From Alphaproteobacteria bacterium UBA7691 (GTDB taxonomy: Bacteria > Pseudomonadota > Alphaproteobacteria > Ferrovibrionales > Ferrovibrionaceae), in the NCBI GenBank assembly GCA_002482765.1, contig DLGP01000025.1, forward strand, positions 102,720 to 123,092: DNA of 20,373 nucleotides, written 5' to 3'. Within the stretch, counting starts at the first letter, position 1, and each line of letters opens with the position of its first letter. This document shows, piece by piece, positions 6,801-13,558 of the stretch. Under the pieces are notes generated by a model. That model had not been told where the DNA came from. It ran no database searches and worked only from the letters and a program-made list of their open reading frames with translations. The translations under genes were made by a program, and so were the position numbers.

Positions 6801-8546
6801 CAATTCGCCGGCCGGACGCCCCACCACCTCGGTGAAATGGCGGTTCACCAGAGTGTAGTTATGCTGGCGGTCCTTGACATGGATGGCTATCGGCACTTCA
6901 TCCAGCACACTTTGCAGGAGACGACGGCTTTCCTCCAGCAAGGCGGCATTCTGCCGTGCCTCGGTGATGTCGCTGACGATGCAGACCGAGCCGCCATCGG
7001 GGCGCGGAAACGCCTCGGTGCGCAGGATGGTGCCATCGGCACGCAGGATTTCGCCCTCATGCGGCTTGCCATCCACCAGCAGGCCAACCGCCTGGCGCAG
7101 ATAGTGCCGCACGCCTTTGGGATCACTGAAACGCCGCGCCGCCTGATAATCCAGCAGGCTTTCAGCGCTTTCGCCAATTTCCGGCCGCCCCGGCGGCAGT
7201 CCCATAAGTTGGCTGAAGCGGGCATTGGCCACCACCACGCGGCGCTGCGGATCAAAGATCACCAGGCCCTGGCCCATCGCTTCCAGCGCGGTATCAATCA
7301 CCTGCGACTTATCGGCCAGCGCCTGCTGTGCCTGGCGCAATTCGGCCAGAGCGGCTTCGCTGCGCTGCCGCGCTGCCGACACATCCAGCAAGGCCGCCTT
7401 GAACACATCGGTGGCGCGCGCCATCTGGCCGATTTCGTTGCCCTCGGCCAGATGCGGAATTGCCGTATCGAGCCGTCCGGCTGCCAGGGCGCGCATCGCC
7501 GCCGTCATCGCCGCCAGCGGCCGCACTGTGCGGCGCACCACCAGCAAGGCGCAGGCAATACCCAGCAACAGGCAGAAGGCGCCAACGATCAGTGAAAACA
7601 CCGCGCCGCTATGCAGATCGGCCAGCAGGCCGCCGGCCAGCCGCTGCTCGGCGCTGGCGGCCTGCTGGCGCAGATCGCCGGCCAGACTGCCGATGCCTCG
7701 GCCACGCTCGGCCAGATAACCGCCAAGGCGCAGCAGCTCGTCATCCAGTTCAATCAATTCGCCGAAGCGGCTTTCCACATCGCCATGCTCGGCCAGCAAT
7801 TCCTGCACGATCCGCCTTGCGGCTTCATTGCGCAGGGTTTCTTCCAGGTCGGGCAGATCCTGGCGCAGCAGGTTGAGCTGCTGGTGGGTTTCCAGCAAAG
7901 GCGCGCGCGTGCCGGTGAGCAGGATTTCCAAGGCGCGGGCCTGGGCCTGGATCATACGCTGGCGGATTTCGCCGGCCTTGCGTGCCGCCGCCAGGTCGCC
8001 TTCCGCCAGCGCCTGCCCACCCAGATCATCCAGCACCACCAGCACATGGTCCAGCTTCGCTATCCACTCGCGGCGCGCCTGTTCGCGACGCTCCTGCACC
8101 TGGACCAGGAAATTGAATTGGTCAACAAAACCACTGAGTTCGCGCCGCATATCCTTGAGCCAGCCGGCGGCCCGGGTGGCGCCGAAGCGGCCTTCCGCCT
8201 CGGCCACGGCGCGGGTCAATTGTGCGGTACGTTCCGCCACCTCGATCCGCTGCTCACTGCGCCGGCCGGTGGCATAGGCAAAGATCGCCAGGCGCAATTC
8301 GGCAGTGTTACGCTCCACATCGGCGGCCAGACCCGCCAGGGCCGCCTGATCGGCAAAAGCCAGCGCCTTGCGCTCAATTTCGCGCATGGTGGCAAGCCCG
8401 ATGCCGTTGGAGATCAGGATCACCCCAACCAGCGCCAGAAAGCCGCCAAATATCAGCTTTCCAATGCCCAAAGCCGGGCGCAAGGCCACGCTTGGCGCCG
8501 CTTCATTTTCCGGTTTAGACCCGTCGCTCAACCCCAGCCCCCACAC
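3900..8546 (-). CDS. Hybrid sensor histidine kinase with five PAS domains, receiver and Hpt
   Basis: The 1548-residue inner-membrane kinase has this order: transmembrane helix ~29-53; helical periplasmic region ~54-312, rich in Glu/Arg/Ala heptad-like sequence; second helix ~313-337; HAMP ~336-390; a PAS_7-like domain ~415-530; four similar PAS units ~541-660, 668-790, 801-917 and 928-1043; HisKA with SHEIRTPMNG (His1068); HATPase with N-box NLVGNA (Asn1186), DTGIGI 1218-1223 and GGTGLGL 1247-1253; receiver with LMDMQMP (Asp1355) and Lys1412; Hpt with HTLKGS (His1491). All phosphorelay residues are present, so a His-Asp-His relay to an unlinked response regulator is expected. Signals are unknown. 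The start is uncertain: GTG 8546 or TTG 8531, since the next ATG (codon 54) would lose the first helix. It lies 54 bases or more behind znuA on the same strand. Confidence 0.93.
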   Translation of the reverse strand: MWGLGLSDGSKPENEAAPSVALRPALGIGKLIFGGFLALVGVILISNGIGLATMREIERKALAFADQAALAGLAADVERNTAELRLAIFAYATGRRSEQRIEVAERTAQLTRAVAEAEGRFGATRAAGWLKDMRRELSGFVDQFNFLVQVQERREQARREWIAKLDHVLVVLDDLGGQALAEGDLAAARKAGEIRQRMIQAQARALEILLTGTRAPLLETHQQLNLLRQDLPDLEETLRNEAARRIVQELLAEHGDVESRFGELIELDDELLRLGGYLAERGRGIGSLAGDLRQQAASAEQRLAGGLLADLHSGAVFSLIVGAFCLLLGIACALLVVRRTVRPLAAMTAAMRALAAGRLDTAIPHLAEGNEIGQMARATDVFKAALLDVSAARQRSEAALAELRQAQQALADKSQVIDTALEAMGQGLVIFDPQRRVVVANARFSQLMGLPPGRPEIGESAESLLDYQAARRFSDPKGVRHYLRQAVGLLVDGKPHEGEILRADGTILRTEAFPRPDGGSVCIVSDITEARQNAALLEESRRLLQSVLDEVPIAIHVKDRQHNYTLVNRHFTEVVGRPAGELLGQKAADVVGPHGPGNVAALDARVFATGRPTGFVETSFPDASGRERAWIINKVPMRNVAGAVNQILTVVFDITDQKRAQREIEQARRTLQTVLDELPVAVSLKDEQLRFVLVNRQFAGFAGQSPERMIGKRMEEIAAHVPQGEAIADRTLEQDRQLLVHGVATGFVDMERHWEATGETQYLLYNKLPLRGEDGRISQILTVTLDVTRQKLAERATEESRRLLRAVLDGLPVIVSVKDRDLRYRLVNRYFSEINGVSAERALGQSAEHLFQALPSKLATAQDQAVIQSGTETGFFEQSFPDAAGRMRDWQTSKLPLLGGDGAVEGVLSLSYDVTERKQAERLIELSRRTLQTVMDALPVAIHLKGLDLRYLLVNRYFADELVGLPQEQMLGRQAHEVFGERGPGFSHDYEQQVLASGRETGFVEVRHADAQGRMRVWLYNKLPIRDRDDTIRQILTVALDISELTAAKEAAEQAARAKAEFLAVMSHEIRTPMNGVLGMTRLLLRSGLSDEQRSQVETVLASGRALLAILDNILDFSKLEAGRVDVERIDFSLEELCSSVLSMLAPRAGEKPALRLLAKIDPALAPWHRGDPTRLRQILLNLVGNALKFTEAGSVVLALRRLAGDGMQERVRLEVRDTGIGIAPEQRERLFAAFSQADSSITRRYGGTGLGLSISKKLVELLGGQIDVASAPGSGSTFWFDLDLPLGNAPLPEAADAACILPPQRLLLVEDNLVNQRIAATLLRQDGHQVMVANDGFEAITMARSQPFDAILMDMQMPGMDGLEATRRLRALGRERGGRLALLPIIAMTANTQPEDIEACRAAGMNDHLGKPFEPQALYRLLARHLGLEAATAAPPAAELIEPTRLQRLENRMGLAETAALLRDFLADFTAQFEAARQVGQGAALAAFAHTLKGSAATLGLNGLAEAAALLDQACRGNAALEAPLAGVDQAMAAVAAELAARYGSAV
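5418..6926 (-). repeat. Four tandem PAS-coding repeats inside the kinase gene
   Basis: The plus-strand string CGGTTCACCAG recurs at 5680, 6061, 6460 and 6841, with spacings of 381, 399 and 381 bases, all multiples of three (127 or 133 codons). Each copy encodes a unit with a D-x-x-P start, LVNRxF (residues 566, 693, 826, 953) and an end like NKLP...ILTV..D(I/V)T; the third unit diverges most at this end (LSLSYDVT). This indicates in-frame tandem duplication of one PAS module, later diverged. Confidence 0.85.
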
Positions 8547-8600
8547 CAGCCTCTATCTGAGGTTAGCGCAGAGCCGCAATCCGAACCAGTGCGGGAAATT

Positions 8601-9521
8601 TCAGCTTTCGCGCCGCATGGCAGCCACCAGGCGCTCCACATTCACCCGATAGAGCTTGATGAAACTATCGGCTTCCGAACCGGGGGCGCCGAGGGCATCG
8701 GAATAAAGCCGGCCGCCCACCGTCACCTTGGCTTCCTTGGCGATTTGCTCGATCAGGCGCGGGTTGACCACATTCTCGAAGAACAATGCCTGCACGCGCT
8801 GGCGTTTGATCTGGCGGATCAGCTTCGCCACGGCTTCGGCAGAGGCTTCGGATTCGGTATTCATGCCCTGCGGCGCCATGAAGTCGATCAGGTAACGATC
8901 CGCCAGGTAGCCGAAAGCATCATGCTGGGTGATCGCCTTGCGATGGGCGCGCGGCAGGCTGTCAAATTGCAGCGCCGCCCAGGCATCCAGGCTTTTCAGT
9001 TCGGCGGCATAGGCGGCGCCGCGCTGGCGATACCCCTCGGCATGGGCCGGATCGGCCGCCGCCAGGCCGGCAGCGATGGTGTTCACATAGGCCTGCATAC
9101 GTTGCAGATCATGCCAGACATGCGGATCATCCTGGGCGCCGGCCTTGCCATGGCTGTGACCATGATTGTGGCTGTGCTCATGCCCATCCAGCCGGCGCGG
9201 CTTGATGCCCTGGCTGGCGACAATGCGTGGCCCCTTGAAGCCGGAAGCCGCCACCAGACGATCCAGCCAGGTTTCAAAATTCAGGCCGTTCGATACCAGA
9301 ATAGCGGCGCCGGCCACGGCGCGCGCATCGGCCGGGCTGGGCTGGTAGACATGGCCATCGCCACCGGCCGGCACCAGGGTGGCTACAGTTACCCGCTCGC
9401 CGCCAATCTGCTGCACGATATCGGCCAGGATCGAGAAACTGGCAATCACTTTGAGCTTTTCCTGCGCCTGGGCCGGCAGGGCGGCAAAAGCGAGCAGCAG
9501 GGCAAGCAGCAGAATACGCAT
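8601..9521 (-). CDS. znuA: Zinc ABC transporter substrate-binding protein
   Basis: The 306-residue protein is a cluster A-I metal-binding lipoprotein-like or periplasmic receptor that delivers Zn2+ to the ZnuBC transporter. A signal peptide spans ~1-19 (hydrophobic, ending AQA|Q, no lipobox Cys). The expected metal ligands are visible: His57 in GGDGHVYQP, His134 in DDPHVWHD, His200 in THDAFGY-like TQHDAFGY, and Asp275 in LYSDALG. Between the first two ligands lies a His-rich loop, 114-124 (HEHSHNHGHSH), the feature that separates zinc receptors from manganese ones. ATG 9521 is two bases after the znuB stop, indicating translational coupling. It is the fourth gene of a minus-strand operon headed by a Zur-type operator. 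The kinase follows downstream. Length and motifs are normal. Confidence 0.95.
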   Translation of the reverse strand: MRILLLALLLAFAALPAQAQEKLKVIASFSILADIVQQIGGERVTVATLVPAGGDGHVYQPSPADARAVAGAAILVSNGLNFETWLDRLVAASGFKGPRIVASQGIKPRRLDGHEHSHNHGHSHGKAGAQDDPHVWHDLQRMQAYVNTIAAGLAAADPAHAEGYRQRGAAYAAELKSLDAWAALQFDSLPRAHRKAITQHDAFGYLADRYLIDFMAPQGMNTESEASAEAVAKLIRQIKRQRVQALFFENVVNPRLIEQIAKEAKVTVGGRLYSDALGAPGSEADSFIKLYRVNVERLVAAMRRES

Positions 9522-9523
9522 GG

Positions 9524-10399
9524 TCAGGCCTCCAGATGTGGCGCGCGGAACAGCCGCAGGGCCAGGCCCTGAACACGGCCAAACAGCAGAGACACCAGAT
9601 AGATAACGCCACAGGCCAGCACGATGGCCGGCCCCGAGGGCAGGTTGGCGTGGAATGACAGCAGCAGCCCGGCATAGCCCGCCACAGCGGCAATCGCCGC
9701 GGCGCCGATCATCATGCCGGGCAATGAGCGCGCCCAGAAGCGCACCGCCACGGCCGGCAGCATCATCAGCCCCACCGCCATCAGGCTGCCCATGGCCTGG
9801 AAAGCTGCCACCAGATTGACCACCACCAGGCCAAGGAAAATCAGGTGATACACCGCGCCGCCACCCGGGCCGCGCAGGCTGCGCAGAAATTCCGGATCAA
9901 AACCATCCAGCAGCAGCGGCCGATACAACGCCGCCAGCAACAGCAGGCTGACACTGCTGACCGCGCCAAGCAGCAGCAACGCTGCCTCATCCACCGCCAG
10001 CACGGTGCCGAACAGGATATGCATCACATCCACGCTGGAACCGCGCGTGGAAATCAGCGTCACGCCCAGCGCCAGCGCGATCAGGTAAAAGGCAGCCACC
10101 GAGGCATCCTCGCGCCCATCGGTAGCACGGGTGGCGGCGCCGGCCGCCAGCACCACCACAAAGCCGGCAATCACACCGCCGATGGAAATTGCCGGCAGCG
10201 AGAAACCGGCAATCATGAAGCCAACCGCCGCGCCGGGCAGGATGGCATGGCTCATCGCTTCGCCAAACAGGCTCATGCGCCGCAGCATCAGGATCACGCC
10301 GATGGGCGCCGAGCCGAGTGCCAAGGCCAGGCAGGCCACCAAAGCCCGCTTCATGAACGCGAATTCGGCAAACGGCGCGATGAAAAACTCAAACAGCAT
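9524..10399 (-). CDS. znuB: Zinc ABC transporter permease
   Basis: The 291-residue protein is a highly hydrophobic ABC-3 family permease with about eight or nine predicted membrane segments. It forms the inner-membrane channel through which ZnuA-bound zinc is taken up using ZnuC ATPase. Family marks include RRMSLFGEAMSHAILPG near residues 40-60, the coupling-region signature, STRGSSVDVMHILFGTVLAV in the middle and AVGLMMLPAVAVRFWA toward the end. I placed the start at ATG 10399 (MLFEFFIAPF), seven bases after the znuC stop, because a longer frame to 10441 would overlap znuC and begin with a polar sequence that does not fit the family. The stop is two bases from the znuA ATG. Zinc rather than manganese is inferred from the His-rich loop of ZnuA and the operator. 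Confidence 0.93.
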   Translation of the reverse strand: MLFEFFIAPFAEFAFMKRALVACLALALGSAPIGVILMLRRMSLFGEAMSHAILPGAAVGFMIAGFSLPAISIGGVIAGFVVVLAAGAATRATDGREDASVAAFYLIALALGVTLISTRGSSVDVMHILFGTVLAVDEAALLLLGAVSSVSLLLLAALYRPLLLDGFDPEFLRSLRGPGGGAVYHLIFLGLVVVNLVAAFQAMGSLMAVGLMMLPAVAVRFWARSLPGMMIGAAAIAAVAGYAGLLLSFHANLPSGPAIVLACGVIYLVSLLFGRVQGLALRLFRAPHLEA

Positions 10400-10406
10400 G
10401 ATCTGC

Positions 10407-11153
10407 TCAGGCTGCCTTGCCGGTATGGCAGATCGCGGCATGTTCGGGCCAGGATTCGGCCATGCGGCGGGCGCGCAACTGGTTTTCGGCGGTCAGCACA
10501 TCCTCGGTGCGGCCCCAAGCCACCGGCTCGCGCGCCAGGAACAGCACATCAGGGAAGCGGCTGCGCACCAGTTCCACATCATGCAGCACCGCCACCACAG
10601 TGCGCGCTTCGCCATGCCAGCGCTGCAACAGCAGCACCAGATCATTCACCGTGCGCGCATCCAGGGCATTAAACGGTTCATCGAGCAGGATCAGCTGGGC
10701 ATCCTGCACCAGCACGCGGGCAAATAGCGCCCGCTGTGCCTGGCCGCCGGAAAGTGTGCCAAGGCTGCGCTGTTCAAAACCTTCCAGGCCAACCGCCGCC
10801 AGCGCCTCGCGCGCATTGGCGATATCCCGTTTGCCGATGCGGCCAAAGGCACCGGCGCGCTGCCAATGGCCCAGCAAAACCAGTTCCAGCACCGAAATCG
10901 GGAAGCCGCGATCCAGGCTAGCCTGCTGCGGCAGATAGGCAATGGCATTCTGGCGCAGGCCGCCGCGCTCGATGCTGCCCTCGGCCAGCGGCAGCATGCC
11001 GGCAATGGCCTTGAGCAGGCTGCTTTTGCCGGCGCCATTCGGCCCCACCACGGCGGTGAGCGACCCGGCCTTGAAGGAACCCGTCAGGTGATGCACCGCC
11101 GGATGGCGGTCATAGGCGATGGTGACATCGCGGCAGGCAATATCCCGGGTCAT
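10407..11153 (-). CDS. znuC: Zinc ABC transporter ATP-binding protein
   Basis: This 248-residue ATPase powers the ZnuB permease from the cytoplasmic side. Walker A is GPNGAGKSS (38-46), the Q-loop is in LPQQASLDR, the ABC signature is LSGGQAQR, Walker B is LILLDEPFNALD and the switch histidine is in VLHD. Length is typical for metal-uptake ATPases. The C-terminal tail carries two histidines (HAAICH), modest compared with other ZnuC proteins. ATG 11153 is seven bases after the stop of the small His-rich protein, and znuB starts seven bases after the znuC stop, so the four genes are tightly packed. Expression is expected from the Zur-type promoter at 11367-11406. The substrate is inferred from neighbours because the ATPase alone does not distinguish zinc from manganese or iron. 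Confidence 0.93.
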   Translation of the reverse strand: MTRDIACRDVTIAYDRHPAVHHLTGSFKAGSLTAVVGPNGAGKSSLLKAIAGMLPLAEGSIERGGLRQNAIAYLPQQASLDRGFPISVLELVLLGHWQRAGAFGRIGKRDIANAREALAAVGLEGFEQRSLGTLSGGQAQRALFARVLVQDAQLILLDEPFNALDARTVNDLVLLLQRWHGEARTVVAVLHDVELVRSRFPDVLFLAREPVAWGRTEDVLTAENQLRARRMAESWPEHAAICHTGKAA

Positions 11154-11160
11154 CGCGGCC

Positions 11161-11352
11161 TCATGTTTCGCTGAGGATGGCCCAGGCGATCAGCGCCCAC
11201 AGCCCGGCCAGCAGCGGCAGCAAAGCCAGCAAGCGGTTGCCCAGCCCAGCCACCAGGACCATTACCGGCAGGCCAACAGCCTGCGCGTGGTCATGGGCAT
11301 GAGCATGAGCAGGGCGCGAGTGATCGTGGCCGTGATGATGGTGGTCTGACAT
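11161..11352 (-). CDS. Small His-rich membrane protein leading the znu operon (63 aa)
   Basis: I do not recognise this protein as a named family. It has 63 residues: the first 22 contain ten histidines (MSDHHHHGHDHSRPAHAHAH then DH), followed by a strongly hydrophobic stretch ~26-60 that can make one long or two short membrane helices broken at GLGNR. The His tract is a plausible zinc ligand; the tail would anchor it in the inner membrane. I chose ATG 11352 because the longer frame to 11454 would run through the operator and promoter. No good Shine-Dalgarno is visible; the upstream bases CAATCCTCC are rather anti-SD-like. It lies 14 bases downstream of the Zur-type palindrome and seven bases before znuC, so it is the first gene of the zinc operon. 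A zinc buffer, chaperone or ZnuB partner is conjecture. Confidence 0.75.
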   Translation of the reverse strand: MSDHHHHGHDHSRPAHAHAHDHAQAVGLPVMVLVAGLGNRLLALLPLLAGLWALIAWAILSET

Positions 11353-11366
11353 GGAGGATTGCCTGA

Positions 11367-11383
11367 ATGTTATTATATAACAT
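11367..11383 (-). promoter_or_regulatory. Zur-type operator (Zur box)
   Basis: ATGTTATTATATAACAT is a perfect 7-3-7 palindrome with GTTAT/ATAAC half-sites, the AT-rich Fur-family form associated with Zur control of zinc uptake operons. It overlaps the proposed -10 element and lies 14 bases before the first gene, so zinc-loaded Zur would block transcription. No zur gene is in the window. Confidence 0.75.
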
Positions 11384-11406
11384 ACGTAATATCCGCCCGG
11401 GGTCAA
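11379..11406 (-). promoter_or_regulatory. Sigma70-like promoter of the zinc operon
   Basis: On the minus strand TTGACC (11406-11401) and TATGTT (11384-11379) are 16 bases apart. The -10 overlaps the Zur-type palindrome, and transcription would start at about 11372, inside it. A TATAAT also occurs within the palindrome but has no -35 at proper distance. Confidence 0.5.
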
Positions 11407-11504
11407 GCGACTTGCCGCCCGATTCGCCCTAAAGCCGACACATTCCAGGGCCATTCAGGGCGGCAACCTGTGCAGCCCGCCCGAATACCCGTATAAGCCT
11501 GGAC

Positions 11505-13544
11505 ATGCCGACCAAGTCTGAAAAACCCACCGGCCAGAAAACCAGAAAAAAGAAAACCGGCGCCAAAGCGCCAAACCGGGGCGGCCTGTTGCGCCGCCTG
11601 CTGGCCGGGCTGGTGCTGCTCGGCATCTGGGGCCTGATCATGCTGGGCGGCCTGCTGGCCTATTTCGCCTATGACCTGCCGGATTTCAACGAGCTTTATG
11701 TGGTTGAGCGGCGCAACTCGATGTCGCTGCGCGCTGCCGATGGCAGCATGCTGGCCACTTTCGGCGATCTTTATGGCGAACACCGCAACCTGGCGGAATT
11801 GCCCAAACATCTGCCGGATGCGCTGATCGCCACCGAGGATCGTCGTTTTTACAGCCATTTCGGTATTGATCCGATTGGCCTGGCGCGCGCCACCTGGATC
11901 AATCTGCGCGCCGGCCGCGTAGTGCAGGGCGGCTCAACCCTGACCCAGCAGCTGGCCAAGAACGTGTTCCTGGACCAGAGCCGCACCATGAAGCGCAAGG
12001 CGCAGGAATTGCTGCTGGCTTTCTGGCTGGAACGGAATTTCACCAAGAATCAAATTCTGGAGATGTATCTCAACCGGGTCTATTTCGGTGCCGGCGCGCA
12101 TGGCGTGGAAGCTGCCGCGCAACGCTACTTCGACAAGCCGGCAACCCAGCTCAGCATAGCCGAGAGCGCCATGCTGGTGGGGCTGTTGAAAGCCCCGTCG
12201 CGGCTGGCGCCCACCGGCAACATCAAGTCAGCGCAAAGCCGCGCCGCCCAGGTACTGGATAACATGGTGGCCGCCGGCAAGCTGGATGCCGCCGCTGCCA
12301 AGGCGGCGCTGGCCAAGCCGGCGCAATTGGCGCGCTCGCGGCTGCCGATGCCGAATGCGCGCTATTTCGCCGATTGGGTGGTGGAGGAAGTCTATCAACT
12401 GGTCGGGCGCAATTATGCCGATCTTGTAGTGTGGACCAGCCTGGATGCGCGCATGCAGCAGGCCGCCGAACGCGCCGCCGAAGCGGCCCTGGCGCGCGAC
12501 GGTGAAAAGCTGGATGTGGAACAGGCCGCCCTGGTGGCGCTATCACCCGATGGCGCCGTGCGCGCCATGGTCGGCGGCCGGGATTATCTGGATAGCAGCT
12601 TTAACCGCGCCACCCAGGCACGGCGCCAGCCGGGCAGCGCCTTCAAGCCGATCCTGTTCCTGACCGCGCTGGAAAACGGCATCCATCCCGAGGACGGTTT
12701 TGTGGATGGCCCGATCACCGTGGATAAATGGACGCCGCGCAATTATGACGGCAAATATGCCGGCAATACCAGTTTTGCCGAAGCGGCGGCGCGCTCCACC
12801 AACACCGTGGCGGTGCAGATATCGGAACGTGTCGGCCGCCAGCGCGTGATCGACACAGCGCGGCGGCTGGGCATTGTCAGCGAATTGAAGCCGCATCCCT
12901 CGCTTGCGCTGGGCGCCTTCGAGACCGGGCTGCTGGAACTGACCAATGCCTATGCCGCCTTCGCCAATGGTGGCTATACCGTGCTGGCCTATGGTGTGCT
13001 GGAAGTGCGCGACGGGCAAGGCAACATCCTGTTCCGGCGCGATGGTCAGAGTGTGATGGCGCATATGATCGACCCCGAGCCGCTGGCCGAGCTCAATCAG
13101 TTGCTGCAAGGCGTGATCGATCACGGCACCGGCCGCGCCGCCCGCATCGGCCGCCCGGCGGCGGGCAAGACCGGCACCACCTCGGATTACCGCGATGCCT
13201 GGTTCATCGGCTACACGCCCGATATCATCGCCGGCGTGTGGGTGGGCAACGACAACAACGCGCCGATGAACAAGGTTTCCGGCGGCGGCATGCCGGCACA
13301 GATCTGGCGTGCCTTCATGCAGGAAGCCGTGAAGGGCAGCCAGCCGCGCCCATTGCCGGAACGCCCGGCTGCCCCAGCCCTCAACCTGCCCTCGCTGTGG
13401 GACCGGATCGTCAGCCAGTTCGGCGGCGGCAATGCGCCACAGCCCGCAAACCAGCCCCTGCCGACACCACCGACGCAAACTCCCCTGCCGCAAGCCAGCG
13501 AACCGCAGCTTAACTGGCAGGTTGGCCCGCAGCCGGTAAGATAA
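11505..13544 (+). CDS. Class A penicillin-binding protein (PBP1A family, transglycosylase/transpeptidase)
   Basis: This bifunctional enzyme polymerises and crosslinks peptidoglycan at the outer face of the inner membrane. The 679 residues comprise a Lys/Arg-rich cytoplasmic tail 1-27, a membrane anchor ~30-55, the GT51 domain ~75-250 with EDRRFYSHFGID (catalytic Glu111), GGSTLTQQLAKN 142-153 and ILEMYLNRVYFG 184-195, then the transpeptidase with SAFK (Ser378, Lys381), STN 431-433 and KTG 555-557. All catalytic motifs are intact. It lacks the inserted OB-like domain of the ~800-residue PBP1A proteins and ends in a Pro/Gln-rich tail ~640-679. ATG 11505 has little Shine-Dalgarno. It is divergent from the zinc operon, and the hydrolase ATG follows 14 bases after its stop, suggesting one transcript. 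Confidence 0.94.
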   Translation: MPTKSEKPTGQKTRKKKTGAKAPNRGGLLRRLLAGLVLLGIWGLIMLGGLLAYFAYDLPDFNELYVVERRNSMSLRAADGSMLATFGDLYGEHRNLAELPKHLPDALIATEDRRFYSHFGIDPIGLARATWINLRAGRVVQGGSTLTQQLAKNVFLDQSRTMKRKAQELLLAFWLERNFTKNQILEMYLNRVYFGAGAHGVEAAAQRYFDKPATQLSIAESAMLVGLLKAPSRLAPTGNIKSAQSRAAQVLDNMVAAGKLDAAAAKAALAKPAQLARSRLPMPNARYFADWVVEEVYQLVGRNYADLVVWTSLDARMQQAAERAAEAALARDGEKLDVEQAALVALSPDGAVRAMVGGRDYLDSSFNRATQARRQPGSAFKPILFLTALENGIHPEDGFVDGPITVDKWTPRNYDGKYAGNTSFAEAAARSTNTVAVQISERVGRQRVIDTARRLGIVSELKPHPSLALGAFETGLLELTNAYAAFANGGYTVLAYGVLEVRDGQGNILFRRDGQSVMAHMIDPEPLAELNQLLQGVIDHGTGRAARIGRPAAGKTGTTSDYRDAWFIGYTPDIIAGVWVGNDNNAPMNKVSGGGMPAQIWRAFMQEAVKGSQPRPLPERPAAPALNLPSLWDRIVSQFGGGNAPQPANQPLPTPPTQTPLPQASEPQLNWQVGPQPVR

Positions 13545-13558
13545 TAGTGTGTGACACC

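Noticed and set aside
5680..6851. Regularly spaced identical 11-base words suggested a repeat array such as CRISPR
   Set aside because: The spacing (381-399 bases) is a multiple of three and corresponds to PAS domain units in a coding frame, far too long for CRISPR spacers.
5943..9572. Two long plus-strand open frames (5943-7595 and 7611-9572) opposite the kinase and znuA
   Set aside because: They mirror the PAS repeats and znuA coding sequence, show no family motif, and arise from codon bias on the opposite strand.
11374..11379. TATAAT on the minus strand within the Zur-type palindrome as the -10 element
   Set aside because: The only good -35 (TTGACC) is 23 bases away, too far; TATGTT at a 16-base spacing fits better.
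13547..13558. GTG start for the alpha/beta hydrolase
   Set aside because: It adds four polar residues before a signal peptide that begins naturally at ATG 13559.
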